This document shows, one piece after another, positions 17,688 to 26,783 of a stretch of DNA of 51,438 nucleotides. Positions within the stretch are counted from its first letter, which is position 1; the number at the start of each line of letters is the position of its first letter. The position numbers and the translations under genes were made by a program. The stretch spans positions 1 through 51,438 of the forward strand of contig CAMODU010000003.1 of the NCBI GenBank assembly GCA_946611605.1. The letters run 5' to 3'. The stretch comes from an uncultured bacterium. Lineage in GTDB: Bacteria; Bacillota_I; Bacilli_A; RF39; UBA660. The notes under the pieces were generated by a model. That model did not search any database. It was given only the letters and a program-made list of their open reading frames with translations, and had not been told where the DNA came from.

Positions 17688-18375
17688 ATTCTATATACTT
17701 TCCTTTCTCTTGATCGGATACTACAACACCACCATGTATGCAGATAACTCTTTTCTTCATTCTATTAACTATTTCTTTATCATGTGTAGACATAACAATA
17801 GTTGAACCCATTTCTCTATTGATTTCTTCAATAACATCCATGATTTCACGAGACATTTTAGGATCTAAGTCTCCTGTAGGTTCATCACAAATAATTAATT
17901 TAGGTTTATTTACTATAGCTCTTGCTATACATACTCTTTGTGCTTGTCCACCAGATAATTGATCAGGATAACTTCTAATCTTATCTTTAAGTCCAACTCT
18001 TTCAATAGCATCCATTACTCTTTCTCTTATTACTTTATCATCAAGCCCATAAGATTCTAATGGATATGCTATATTTTCATATACAGTTAACTTAGGTAAT
18101 AGTTTAAAGTCTTGGAATACTACTCCTACTTTTCTTCTTAATTTATATACGTTATTATTTTTTAGTTTAGAGACATTAACTCCACCAACTAAAACATTAC
18201 CTTTAGTAACTTTTTCTTCTCTATATAATAGTTTATTAAGTGTAGATTTACCTGATCCTGTTTCACCTATTAAGAATACAAATTCACCACGATCTATAGA
18301 TAAATTAACATCTGCTAAAGCAGCTACACCATTACTATATGTTTTAAATACATGATTTAATTCTATAAACGCCAT
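17674..18375 (-). CDS. ftsE: Cell-division ATP-binding protein FtsE
   Basis: 233 aa ABC ATPase. Walker A GETGSGKST at 37-45, Q-loop region VVFQDF, signature LSGGQAQRV, Walker B LIICDEPTGDLD and switch His in STHDKEI are all intact. The DFKLLPKLTVYENIAYPLE segment is characteristic of FtsE. First gene of ftsE-ftsX-M23-cdsA-rseP. Start ATG 18375 with AGGTGAT upstream. An extended -10 (TGTTATAAT) sits about 25 bases before the ATG. Confidence 0.95.
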   Translation of the reverse strand: MAFIELNHVFKTYSNGVAALADVNLSIDRGEFVFLIGETGSGKSTLNKLLYREEKVTKGNVLVGGVNVSKLKNNNVYKLRRKVGVVFQDFKLLPKLTVYENIAYPLESYGLDDKVIRERVMDAIERVGLKDKIRSYPDQLSGGQAQRVCIARAIVNKPKLIICDEPTGDLDPKMSREIMDVIEEINREMGSTIVMSTHDKEIVNRMKKRVICIHGGVVVSDQEKGKYIEYEDN

Positions 18376-18409
18376 TTTATAATCACCTACTATTAAAATT
18401 ATAACATAG

Positions 18410-18459
18410 AATAGATATGTATTCTTCAGTTATCGGGTAAATTATGTAAATAGATATGT
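18410..18459. repeat. Pair of 11-bp direct repeats upstream of ftsE
   Basis: AATAGATATGT occurs at 18410-18420 and 18449-18459, 39 bases apart, on either side of the likely -35 zone of the ftsE promoter. Two copies so close in a 117-base gap could be regulator sites; the low complexity of the region keeps this uncertain. Confidence 0.45.
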
Positions 18460-18485
18460 TAATTACACTTATAAGAAATAAAAAA

Positions 18486-18503
18486 ATGCAGACTACTCTG
18501 CAT
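18486..18503 (-). terminator. Terminator after rmuC
   Basis: ATGCAGA (18486-18492) pairs with TCTGCAT (18497-18503) around CTAC, followed on the minus strand by TTTTTTATTTC. The rmuC TAG stop is inside the hairpin. Confidence 0.8.
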
Positions 18504-19578
18504 CTTCTTTATCATAAGTTAATTCTTTAACATTAGCATCTTGAATAGATTCAAATCTTTTAGTAATCTTCTCAGTTGTTGTATGAATATCCTTAACTTC
18601 ATTTGATACTGTATCAATTGATTTAGATAATTTATCCCATCTATCTTTATATCTAGAGAATTCAATACCAAGTTTATTTAATTCTTGATGAATTACTTGA
18701 GAATATTTATCTCTTTCAATATTTTTAAGAATCATAGCTACAGTAGATAATGTAGACATCAATGTAGTTGGTCCACATATCCATACTTTTCTTTCATATG
18801 CGTATTTTAACAAATCTTCATGATATGCATTTAATTCAGCAAATACTGCTTCTGCTGGTAAGAACATGATAGCTTGATCAGCTGTTTCATCAGGTATTAT
18901 ATATTTATCAGCTATATCATTAATATGTTTCTTAACATCTGTTTCAAATAATTTATAAGCAGCAGTTCTAGTTTCTTTAGATAAATCTTTATTCGTCATT
19001 CTTTCATAATTTTCTAATGGGAACTTAGAATCTATACATATATTTTTTATAGGATCTGCTCCATATATGATTGAATCCGCTATAGCACCATTTGATAATT
19101 TATGTTGTATATCATATATATCTTTTCTTTCTCCAAATACAGAAGTTAATATATAATTTAAATTTACTTCACCAAATGTACCACGTGTCTTCTTATCAGT
19201 TAATACAGATTGTAAATTAACTATATCTTTAGATAAAATATCAATATTCTTTTGAGCTTCATCTATCTTAGTTAATCTTTCTAATACATTATTAAATGTC
19301 CTATTAGTTTTATCAAATGATTCATCTAATCTAAGATTAACTTTATCATTCATTTCATTTAATCTTTTTTCCATCTTAACATTTAATGATTCAAAGTCAT
19401 CTTGTAAACTCTTAGAAAAATCATATTTAAAATCACCTATAGATTTAGTTACATCGGTTTTTATTTCAGATATATTTTTAATTATTTCAATAGATGAATT
19501 ATCTTTCTTTTTAAATAGATTAATAAGTAATAGTATTATACATACTACTAATAGACCAATTATTATATAATCTATCAT
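18493..19578 (-). CDS. rmuC: RmuC family DNA recombination protein
   Basis: 361 aa. N-terminal membrane helix (about 3-22), a coiled-coil region with repeated KxxxxLDESFDKTNR-type heptads (about 40-120) and the RmuC nuclease-like domain: KKTRGTFGEVNLNYIL, DSIIYG, ICIDSKFPLENYE, IMFLPAEAVFAEL. E. coli RmuC limits recombination at inverted repeats. It is coupled to the VTT-protein gene by an ATGA-type overlap (19575-19578), with GGAGG upstream. Confidence 0.92.
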   Translation of the reverse strand: MIDYIIIGLLVVCIILLLINLFKKKDNSSIEIIKNISEIKTDVTKSIGDFKYDFSKSLQDDFESLNVKMEKRLNEMNDKVNLRLDESFDKTNRTFNNVLERLTKIDEAQKNIDILSKDIVNLQSVLTDKKTRGTFGEVNLNYILTSVFGERKDIYDIQHKLSNGAIADSIIYGADPIKNICIDSKFPLENYERMTNKDLSKETRTAAYKLFETDVKKHINDIADKYIIPDETADQAIMFLPAEAVFAELNAYHEDLLKYAYERKVWICGPTTLMSTLSTVAMILKNIERDKYSQVIHQELNKLGIEFSRYKDRWDKLSKSIDTVSNEVKDIHTTTEKITKRFESIQDANVKELTYDKEDAE

Positions 19579-20183
19579 AGTTCCTCCTTATTCTTTACAA
19601 TATAATCACATACTTTACTTAATACATAAGCAATAAATAACATGATTATAACTTTAATAATAATATATGGATTATTAAAACTTTCTAGTAATGATGTACC
19701 AATAGTACCAAAGAAATATATCATAAATGGTTTACCAACCACTAAAGATATTAAATATTTCTTTTTATCTACATTGGCTAGTCCTGCAGCTATATTAAGT
19801 ACAAATGCAGGAGTAAAAGGACATGCCACTAATAAAGTTAAACTAGATAATGATAAATTATCTATATAATTAATAACATGATCTATTTTCTTTTGACTCT
19901 TTTTACCTAGTTTTTTAATAAATTTATTCTCTATAAATTCTCTAATATACTTATTACATAAATTATAAGATACCATACAGCCTAATATAGTAGATAACCA
20001 ACATATAATAAGACCATATTCAGTACCATATGAATAAAATATACCAGTTATAAATACACCTAAAGGCATACATGGAATAATAGATTCAACAAATATAACT
20101 GCACAAGAAATTAAGATACCTAGTATCCCTTGATTAAGTAGAAAATCTTGCATTACATTTGATAAATTTTGTAATAATTCCAT
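19575..20183 (-). CDS. VTT-domain (DedA/TVP38-type) membrane protein
   Basis: 202 aa, five to six membrane segments. The stretch VIFVESIIPCMPLGVFITG near the N-terminus and LLVACPFTPAFVLNIAAG in the middle, with re-entrant Pro motifs, fit the SNARE-associated/VTT fold of DedA and TVP38 proteins, which act as lipid scramblases or transporters (for example undecaprenyl-phosphate recycling). I chose ATG 20183 over GTG 20192, which has no Shine-Dalgarno. Shares an operon with rmuC. Exact substrate cannot be read from sequence. Confidence 0.78.
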   Translation of the reverse strand: MELLQNLSNVMQDFLLNQGILGILISCAVIFVESIIPCMPLGVFITGIFYSYGTEYGLIICWLSTILGCMVSYNLCNKYIREFIENKFIKKLGKKSQKKIDHVINYIDNLSLSSLTLLVACPFTPAFVLNIAAGLANVDKKKYLISLVVGKPFMIYFFGTIGTSLLESFNNPYIIIKVIIMLFIAYVLSKVCDYIVKNKEEL

Positions 20184-20215
20184 AACAATCACAAGAATAA
20201 TTATATCATAAAAAA

Positions 20216-20244
20216 AATAATAAAGACAATTAGTCTTTATTATT
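20216..20244 (-). terminator. Terminator after lepA
   Basis: AATAATAAAGAC (20216-20227) and GTCTTTATTATT (20233-20244) form a 12-bp stem followed on the minus strand by T8. The lepA stop lies inside the stem. Confidence 0.85.
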
Positions 20245-22042
20245 CTTCATTATCAGTTTGAAGTACAGCTAAGAATGCTTCAGGTGGCATTTCTACTCTA
20301 CCTATAGTTTTCATTCTCTTTTTACCTTCTTTTTGTTTTTCAAGAAGTTTCTTTTTACGAGAAATATCTCCACCATAACATTTAGCTAATACATTCTTTC
20401 TCATTTGAGAAATATTATCTCTTGCAATTACATGAGTACCAATACTTGCTTGTAGTGGAACTATAAATAATTGTCTAGGTATTATTTTCTTTAATGATGC
20501 AATAATCTTTTTACCTCTTTCATAAGCAAAGTCTTTATGAACTATCATTGATAATGCATCTACAGGCTCTCCATTAATTAAGATATCCATCTTAACTAAA
20601 TCTTGAGCTTTATATCCACATAATTCATAATCAAATGAAGCATATCCTTTAGTGCTGGATTTTAATCTATCAAAGAAATCATATACTATTTCTGATAAAG
20701 GAATATCATAATGAATATTAACTCTAGATTCATTTATATATTCTATATTCTTATATAATCCTCTTTTATCTTGACATAATTCCATTATAGGTCCAATATA
20801 TTCTGTAGGTACAAATATAGATGTTTCTACAAATGGTTCTTTTATTTCTTTTATTTTTTCTTTAGTTGGCATCTTACTAGGTGAATCTATAATTAATTCT
20901 TCACCATTAGTAGTAGTTACTTCATATATAACAGAAGGACTAGTTGCAATTATATCTAAATCAAATTCTCTTCTTAATCTTTCTTCAATTACATCCATAT
21001 GAAGTAATCCTAAGAAACCACATCTAAATCCAAAACCTAAAGCTTCAGATGTTTCAGGTTCAAATGTTAATGAAGCATCATTTAATTTTAATTTTTCTAA
21101 AGCTTCTTTTAAAGCATTAAACTTATTAGGCTCAATTGGAAATAATCCAGAGAATACCATTGGTTTCATTGGTTTATATCCTGGTAATGGTTCTTTAGCT
21201 TCTGATCTTTTAACAGTTAATGTATCACCTACACGAACTGTATCTATATTCTTAATAGATGCGTCAACCCATCCAACTTCTCCTGGAGTTAATTCATCAA
21301 CATTTTCTTTATTAGGTCTAGATACACCAACAGATACAACATCATATTCAGCACCTGTTTCCATCATCTTAATCCTATCATTTTTCTTAATTGATCCTGA
21401 AAATACTCTAACAGATGCAACAACACCACGATATGAATCAAAGTATGAATCAAATACTAATGCTTTAGTTTCATCTGTATCTGGTTCTTTAGGTGATGGT
21501 ATTACTTCTACTATTTTATCTAATATTTCTTTTACACCTTCACCTGTCTTAGCAGAACATAATACTATATCTTCTTCTTTAAATCCTAATGTAGTAGTTA
21601 ATTCTTTTATTCTTTTAGGCACATCAGCATTAGGTAAATCTATTTTATTAATAACAGGTATAATTGTAAGATCTGAATCTAATGCTAAATAAAAGTTAGC
21701 TAATGTTTGAGCTTCAATACCTTGCGCAGCATCAATTAATAATAATGCACCTTCACATGCAGCAAGTGAACGTGAAACTTCATATGAGAAGTCTACATGC
21801 CCTGGTGTATCTATTAAATGAAATATATATTCCTCGTCTTTATATTTATAATTTAATTTAACTGCATTTAATTTAATAGTAATGCCACGTTCTCTTTCTA
21901 TATCCATATTATCAAGTAATTGATCTTTCATATCATGAGAATCTACATTTCCAGTTAATTCTAATATTCTATCAGCTAATGTAGATTTACCATGGTCTAT
22001 ATGAGCGATTATAGAAAAATTTCTAATATGTTTTAAATCCAT
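20240..22042 (-). CDS. lepA: Elongation factor 4 (LepA), back-translocating GTPase
   Basis: 600 aa, normal family length. GTP-binding motifs [17 protein letters not shown] and NKIDLPNA are intact, followed by domain II, the LepA-specific sequence [25 protein letters not shown], and the basic C-terminal tail ([19 protein letters not shown]). It works on ribosomes, remodelling stalled elongation or assisting assembly. The open frame begins at GTG 22051, but that GTG is part of the AGGTGAT Shine-Dalgarno, so ATG 22042 is used. The extended -10 TGATATAAT is at 22061-22069. Confidence 0.97.
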   Translation of the reverse strand: MDLKHIRNFSIIAHIDHGKSTLADRILELTGNVDSHDMKDQLLDNMDIERERGITIKLNAVKLNYKYKDEEYIFHLIDTPGHVDFSYEVSRSLAACEGALLLIDAAQGIEAQTLANFYLALDSDLTIIPVINKIDLPNADVPKRIKELTTTLGFKEEDIVLCSAKTGEGVKEILDKIVEVIPSPKEPDTDETKALVFDSYFDSYRGVVASVRVFSGSIKKNDRIKMMETGAEYDVVSVGVSRPNKENVDELTPGEVGWVDASIKNIDTVRVGDTLTVKRSEAKEPLPGYKPMKPMVFSGLFPIEPNKFNALKEALEKLKLNDASLTFEPETSEALGFGFRCGFLGLLHMDVIEERLRREFDLDIIATSPSVIYEVTTTNGEELIIDSPSKMPTKEKIKEIKEPFVETSIFVPTEYIGPIMELCQDKRGLYKNIEYINESRVNIHYDIPLSEIVYDFFDRLKSSTKGYASFDYELCGYKAQDLVKMDILINGEPVDALSMIVHKDFAYERGKKIIASLKKIIPRQLFIVPLQASIGTHVIARDNISQMRKNVLAKCYGGDISRKKKLLEKQKEGKKRMKTIGRVEMPPEAFLAVLQTDNEE

Positions 22043-22083
22043 ATTAATCACCTATTTCTAATTATATCAAATATAAAATAAAA

Positions 22084-22099
22084 AGGTACTATTGTACCT
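22084..22099 (-). terminator. Terminator after the 22098-22961 gene
   Basis: AGGTAC (22084-22089) and GTACCT (22094-22099) around TATT; minus-strand continuation TTTTTATTTTA. The stop codon overlaps the stem. Confidence 0.7.
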
Positions 22100-22961
22100 A
22101 ATTATTTACTTGTCTTTTTACTCTTATTGCTTCTAAATGTTCAATTAACTTATCTACTGTTAATTCTTCTTGAGATATAGCATTAATAAATACTACATCA
22201 CCTATTAGTTTATTATCGATCATATCTTCAATTAAATCATATCTTCTCTTACTTACTAAAGATTTAATATGTTTAGCTATTTCTAGATTATTATTTAATA
22301 ATAATGAGTATACTAATTCTCTAAACTTATCATCACCTAAGTTAGAATATAAATCATCATTTATTATTTCACCATCTATTAAAGAACGATTAAGTAACTC
22401 TAATAAACTTTTGAAGTTTGCTTTATATCTTTCTTCAAATAAGATATTGAAGGTATTCCATCCTTCTTTATTATATAGTAATGAATTAATATAACTTCTT
22501 AATTCATAAGGTAAATCTTTATATAAAACATCTAATTGAATACCATTGAAAGATTCATTACCTTTCTTAAGGTTATTATACATTTCATCAATTTTATGCT
22601 CATTCATATATTCTTCTTCAGTCTTATCAACTAAATTATGTTCTTGATCATAATAATCAAAGAATTCTTTATCTTGTTTCTTATCATCTGATAGATTTAA
22701 ATATAACATTAATAAATGAATTAAATCTTTTTCTTCTAAATTAATTATATATTTATTTACAATTTCACATATTTCATAATATTTATGATATTTAGATACC
22801 TCGACAAGGAAGGTATCAATTAATGTTTTATTTTTATTATATTTAGCTAACATATCTTTGCTGTTAATTAGTTTATCTTGTACATCTTTATCTTTTACAA
22901 ATGGTACTAACCCATGATACATAGTATCAAAACGTTTCCCACTAAATAACTTAGAAAACAT
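22098..22961 (-). CDS. Hypothetical helical cytoplasmic protein
   Basis: 287 aa, unrecognised. No signal peptide, membrane helix or Cys motif. It is rich in Leu, Lys, Asp and Asn with long predicted helices, e.g. YNKNKTLIDTFLVEVSKY and RSYINSLLYNKEGWNTF. ATG 22961 has GGAGGGG upstream. It is transcribed alone: a promoter (TTGACT/TATAAT, 22995-23024) lies upstream and a terminator downstream. Confidence 0.65.
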   Translation of the reverse strand: MFSKLFSGKRFDTMYHGLVPFVKDKDVQDKLINSKDMLAKYNKNKTLIDTFLVEVSKYHKYYEICEIVNKYIINLEEKDLIHLLMLYLNLSDDKKQDKEFFDYYDQEHNLVDKTEEEYMNEHKIDEMYNNLKKGNESFNGIQLDVLYKDLPYELRSYINSLLYNKEGWNTFNILFEERYKANFKSLLELLNRSLIDGEIINDDLYSNLGDDKFRELVYSLLLNNNLEIAKHIKSLVSKRRYDLIEDMIDNKLIGDVVFINAISQEELTVDKLIEHLEAIRVKRQVNN

Positions 22962-22994
22962 ATTAACCCCTCCTTCTTTTATTCACAAGTGCTT

Positions 22995-23043
22995 ATTATA
23001 TTATATATACATATAAAAAGTCAAAGATTATTTATCCTTGACT
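22995..23043 (-). promoter_or_regulatory. Overlapping terminator (kinase-fold gene) and promoter (22098-22961 gene)
   Basis: An imperfect 10-bp hairpin, AGTCAAAGAT (23019-23028) with ATCCTTGACT (23034-23043), ends the kinase-fold transcript. Its last bases read TTGACT on the minus strand (23019-23024), an 18-base spacer from TATAAT (22995-23000). So the -35 box of one gene is made from the terminator stem of the previous one. Confidence 0.55.
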
Positions 23044-23954
23044 GCATTATAAACGTTCTTTTTAGCTCTATAATATTGTTCATCTGTTATACTATCTAAC
23101 TCTTCATATGGTAATTCATTATCTGCATTAGATACTATTTTAATAAAGTAATCTATTAATTCATGATGAATACCTATACTTTCTAGATAATACATATATT
23201 CATAATACTCATCTAATTTCAGATTATTAATATTATATCCATATAAGAAATTTAATACCATTATTATATAACAGTATATATCAGTATCTCTTGATGGTAC
23301 TATATAACCAAATTCAGCCCTATAATTATATTTATCATTTTCATCATACATTCCATAGTTTTTAGAGTATATTTCATATTTATTATCTACATAATTTAAT
23401 AATGCCATAGGTGATAATACTTTAGATGGAAATGGCTTATTATCAGCTATCTTACATGAATCTAAATCTATTACCTTAATATCTTTAGTTTCTTTATCAA
23501 TAATTATATTAGCATCATGTAAATCATTAATATATATTGAATCTAATGGACTATTAATTCTAATCTTATCTAATTGATCTAATAGTTTACTTACTTCTTT
23601 TAAATAATGTATTTTACTCTCTAAAGGAACTGTATTATCTTTTAAATATACTGATAAAACAGGGCCTTCAACTAATTCCATAGCAAAACCTTCAATACTA
23701 CCTTGTACTGAACATAAATAATCTGGAATAACAAAAGATTCAGGTAAATACTCCCTAAATGTATCCAATAATTCTAATGTATATAACTTATTAGCAAATG
23801 TAGGACCAGATAATCTATGTAAATTCTTAAATACCTTTAACTTATTTCTTAAGTTAGCAATTAATAGTTTTGCTTCAGTATTAATAATAGATGAATCTAA
23901 TTCTAGATCAATTAAATTGTTATACTTTTTCTTTGACATATTAACTATTTCCAT
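23028..23954 (-). CDS. Protein-kinase-fold (aminoglycoside/choline-kinase-like) protein
   Basis: 308 aa. The C-lobe is recognisable: NDLHDANIIID (catalytic Asp144, Asn149) matches the HGDLHPGN-type catalytic loop, and VIDLDSC (163-165, DLD in place of DFG) supplies the metal-binding Asp. A hinge-like GFAMELVEG is near 89-97, and a Lys in KLKVFKN (about 40) could be the beta-3 Lys. No Gly-rich loop is visible in the short N-lobe. Substrate unknown; small-molecule kinases and bacterial Ser/Thr kinases both remain possible. ATG 23954 has AGAGGA 7 bases upstream and an excellent promoter at 23981-24009. Confidence 0.65.
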   Translation of the reverse strand: MEIVNMSKKKYNNLIDLELDSSIINTEAKLLIANLRNKLKVFKNLHRLSGPTFANKLYTLELLDTFREYLPESFVIPDYLCSVQGSIEGFAMELVEGPVLSVYLKDNTVPLESKIHYLKEVSKLLDQLDKIRINSPLDSIYINDLHDANIIIDKETKDIKVIDLDSCKIADNKPFPSKVLSPMALLNYVDNKYEIYSKNYGMYDENDKYNYRAEFGYIVPSRDTDIYCYIIMVLNFLYGYNINNLKLDEYYEYMYYLESIGIHHELIDYFIKIVSNADNELPYEELDSITDEQYYRAKKNVYNAVKDK

Positions 23955-23980
23955 ACAAATTTCCTCTTTAAATACGTTAT

Positions 23981-24009
23981 ATTATAGTAAAATATGCTTA
24001 TTTATGCAA
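23981..24009 (-). promoter_or_regulatory. Promoter of the kinase-fold gene
   Basis: Minus strand TTGCAT (24004-24009), 17-base spacer, TATAAT (23981-23986). Confidence 0.65.
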
Positions 24010-24023
24010 ATTTTAGAGAATAA

Positions 24024-24049
24024 AAAAGATATGTTATTACATATCTTTT
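24024..24049 (-). terminator. Terminator of nrdD-dut
   Basis: AAAAGATATG (24024-24033) and CATATCTTTT (24040-24049) around TTATTA, then TTATTC on the minus strand; the dut stop overlaps its edge. Confidence 0.8.
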
Positions 24050-24503
24050 ACTTATTTGTAGAACCAAATCCACCTAATCTTTCACCTTCAGCTTTATCAT
24101 CATCAGTAATTAGGTATTTAGCAAATACACCTTGACCTATAGCATCACCTTTTTTGATTTCAATATCTTCATCTTTAATATTAAAGAATGCAAACATGAT
24201 ATGTCCATCATTATCAGGATTACCATAGTAATCTTTATCAATAACACCAACAGAATTAGCTAGTATTAAACCTTTTTTCTTAGGATTAGAACTTCTATTA
24301 TATAAATATAATACTTCATCATCTTCCATGTAAGCTTTAATACCTGTAGGTATTAATGTAGGTGCATCACCTTTTTTAAAACTAGGTACTACTACATCCT
24401 CAGCTGCTTCTATATCGTATCCAGCAGAATATTTAGTTTTTCTTATTGGTAGATTAATACCTTTATCTTCAAAACCAGCTGCTACTTCAAAACCTCTTGC
24501 CAT
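24048..24503 (-). CDS. dut: dUTP diphosphatase (trimeric dUTPase)
   Basis: 151 aa. Hydrolyses dUTP to dUMP and pyrophosphate, keeping uracil out of DNA and feeding dTMP synthesis. The motifs of trimeric dUTPases are in order: AGYDIEA (motif 1), NRSS (motif 2), NSVGVIDKDYYG (motif 3), GDAIGQGVF (motif 4) and RLGGFGSTNK (motif 5, the C-terminal P-loop-like tail). The frame runs 21 bases further upstream, but ATG 24503 has AGGAGG 7 bases before it, overlapping the nrdD stop. Directly follows nrdD, coupling dNTP synthesis and clean-up. Confidence 0.95.
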   Translation of the reverse strand: MARGFEVAAGFEDKGINLPIRKTKYSAGYDIEAAEDVVVPSFKKGDAPTLIPTGIKAYMEDDEVLYLYNRSSNPKKKGLILANSVGVIDKDYYGNPDNDGHIMFAFFNIKDEDIEIKKGDAIGQGVFAKYLITDDDKAEGERLGGFGSTNK

Positions 24504-24514
24504 CTTATAACCTC

Positions 24515-26671
24515 CTATCGACAACCACAGTCTTCTATATTATCTAAATGAACAACTCGTTCTTTGATTTCCTTAGTTTTACCTTCATTCCACCAATGTT
24601 CACCTAAATAACCACATGTTCTTCTTGTAACATTTAATCTATTTCTATCTTTATTACCACAGTTAGGACATTCCCATTCATTATCATCATTGATAATTAT
24701 TTCACCATCAAATCCACATACTTGACAATAATCACTCTTAGTATTAAATTCAGCATACTGAACATTTTCATAAATATACTTAACTACTTCTTCTAATGCT
24801 TTTAAGTTCTTTTGCATGTTACCTACTTCAATATATGAAATAGCTCCACCTGTAGATAACTTTTGTAATTCTGTTTCGAATTCTAACTTCTTAAATGCAT
24901 CTATATGTTCTCTTACATCTATATGATAAGAATTAGTATAATATCCTTTATCAGTTATATCTTTAATCTTACCAAATCTTTCTTTATCAATCTTAGCAAA
25001 TCTATAACATAAACTTTCAGCAGGAGTACCATATAATGCAAATCCTAATCCTGTTTCTTTTTTCCATTCAGCACATTTATCTTTCATATGTTGCATTACT
25101 TTAGTTGCAAATGGTAATCCTACTTCAGGATCAGTATGAGATACACCTTTCATTAATTTAGTTAATTCATATAAGCCAATATAACCTAATGACAATGTAG
25201 AATATCCACCCATTAGATATTTATCTATTTTTTCACCTTTATCTAATCTTGCTATAGCACCATATTGCCAATGTATAGGAGATATATCAGAAGTAACACC
25301 AAGTAAAGCATGATGTCTACACATTAATGCTTCTCTACATATATCTAATCTTTCATCAAATAACTCCCAGAACTTATCTTCATCACCATCAGCAATTATA
25401 CCTATTTGAGGTAAGTTAATTGATACAACACCTTGATTAAATCTACCTTCAAATTTATAATTACCATTTTCATCTTTCCATGGAGATAAGAATGATCTAC
25501 ATCCCATTGGTGAGAATACATTACCTTCATAATTTTCTCTCATCTTCTTAGCTGAGATGTAATCAGGGTACATTCTCTTAGCTGAGCATTTAACTGCTAA
25601 ATGAGTTAAATAATCATATTTACCACCTGATAAGTTATTATTCTCATCAAGTACATATACAAGTTTAGGGAATGCTGGTGTTACATATACACCTACTTCA
25701 TTCTTTATACCTAACAATCTTTGATTTAATATTTCTTCAATTATCATAGCATTTTCTTCTATATAAGGGTCTCCATCTCTTAAATATAAGAATAATGTTA
25801 CGAATGGAGCTTGCCCATTTGTAGTCATTAAAGTATTAATTTGATATTGAATAGTTTGAACACCAGCAGAAAGTTCCTTCTTTAATTCTTCCATTACTAA
25901 TGCTTCTAACTTTTCTTTATCTATATCTTTTCCTAATACTTTCTTAATTCTTTTTTCTATCTTTTCTTTAGATTTTCTTAAATATTTACCTAAATGTCTA
26001 ATATCAACTGATTGACCACCATATTGATTTGATGCTACAGTTGCTATTATTTGAGAAGTAACTATACAAGCAACTTGAAAGCTTTTAGGAGATTCAATCA
26101 TCTTACCATTCATGACAGTTCCATTGTCTAACATATCTTGAATGTTTATTAAACAACAATTAAATATAGGTTGAATAAAGTAATCCATATCATGGAAATG
26201 TAATAAACCATCTTCATGAGCTTTAACTATCTTTTCAGGTAATAATACTCTCTTAGTTAAATCACGAGACACTTCACCTGCAATATAATCTCTTTCAGTT
26301 GAAGCCATACGAGTATTTTTATTAGAGTTTTCATCTCTTAATTCTTTATTTTCATCTCTTATTAAAGATAATATAGATTCATCTGTAGTATTACTCTTTC
26401 TAACTAATGCTCTATTGTATCTATATACAATATAACATTTAGCTAATTCATAATGCTTCATTTCCATTAATTTTTGTTCAATGATATCTTGAATATCTTC
26501 AACAAGAATTCTTTTCTTATTTAAACTTTCTATATATTTAATTATTTTTTTAATTTCTGAATCAGTAGCTCTTTCATCTTCAGCTACCTCATTATTAGCC
26601 TTACCAATAGCTACTTTGATCTTTTCAGTATCATAGTCGACAATATGACCATCTCTCTTAATTACTTTCAT
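24515..26671 (-). CDS. nrdD: Anaerobic ribonucleoside-triphosphate reductase NrdD
   Basis: 718 aa class III reductase making dNTPs without oxygen through a glycyl radical. An ATP-cone domain (about 1-90, MKVIKRDGHIVDYDTEKI) leads the catalytic barrel. The C-terminus has the zinc knot CQVC...CPNC and the glycyl-radical loop RRTCGYLG. ATG 26671 is preferred over TTG 26692 because GGAGAGG lies just before it. The NrdG activase needed to install the radical is not adjacent and not in the window. Divergent from a Crp/Fnr regulator, with a shared palindrome at 26725-26740. This gene marks an anaerobic or facultative lifestyle. Confidence 0.96.
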   Translation of the reverse strand: MKVIKRDGHIVDYDTEKIKVAIGKANNEVAEDERATDSEIKKIIKYIESLNKKRILVEDIQDIIEQKLMEMKHYELAKCYIVYRYNRALVRKSNTTDESILSLIRDENKELRDENSNKNTRMASTERDYIAGEVSRDLTKRVLLPEKIVKAHEDGLLHFHDMDYFIQPIFNCCLINIQDMLDNGTVMNGKMIESPKSFQVACIVTSQIIATVASNQYGGQSVDIRHLGKYLRKSKEKIEKRIKKVLGKDIDKEKLEALVMEELKKELSAGVQTIQYQINTLMTTNGQAPFVTLFLYLRDGDPYIEENAMIIEEILNQRLLGIKNEVGVYVTPAFPKLVYVLDENNNLSGGKYDYLTHLAVKCSAKRMYPDYISAKKMRENYEGNVFSPMGCRSFLSPWKDENGNYKFEGRFNQGVVSINLPQIGIIADGDEDKFWELFDERLDICREALMCRHHALLGVTSDISPIHWQYGAIARLDKGEKIDKYLMGGYSTLSLGYIGLYELTKLMKGVSHTDPEVGLPFATKVMQHMKDKCAEWKKETGLGFALYGTPAESLCYRFAKIDKERFGKIKDITDKGYYTNSYHIDVREHIDAFKKLEFETELQKLSTGGAISYIEVGNMQKNLKALEEVVKYIYENVQYAEFNTKSDYCQVCGFDGEIIINDDNEWECPNCGNKDRNRLNVTRRTCGYLGEHWWNEGKTKEIKERVVHLDNIEDCGCR

Positions 26672-26724
26672 ATAAATTACCTCTCCGTCCAATATAAATA
26701 TATCATATTTATAGAAAAATAAAA

Positions 26725-26740
26725 TGTTGCTTTTGCAACA
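26725..26740. promoter_or_regulatory. Palindromic operator between nrdD and the Crp/Fnr-family gene
   Basis: TGTTGC-TTTT-GCAACA is an exact 6-bp inverted repeat with the TGttg-N6-caACA geometry of Crp/Fnr-family sites. It overlaps the -35 element TTGCAA (26733-26738) of the rightward promoter (TAAAAT at 26755-26760). It sits between divergent genes, so it is not a terminator. Autoregulation and control of nrdD are inferred. Confidence 0.6.
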
Positions 26741-26783
26741 ATATTTTTATAAAATAAAATAGATAGATTTGAGGTGATAAAGA

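Noticed and set aside
18376-18492. WalR box (TGTWAH-N5-TGTWAH) before ftsE
   Set aside because: TGTAAA and TGTTAA on the plus strand are 12 bases apart instead of 11, so spacing does not fit.
22981-22997. CIRCE half-site-like AAGTGCTTA before the 22098-22961 gene
   Set aside because: No second arm at the right spacing.
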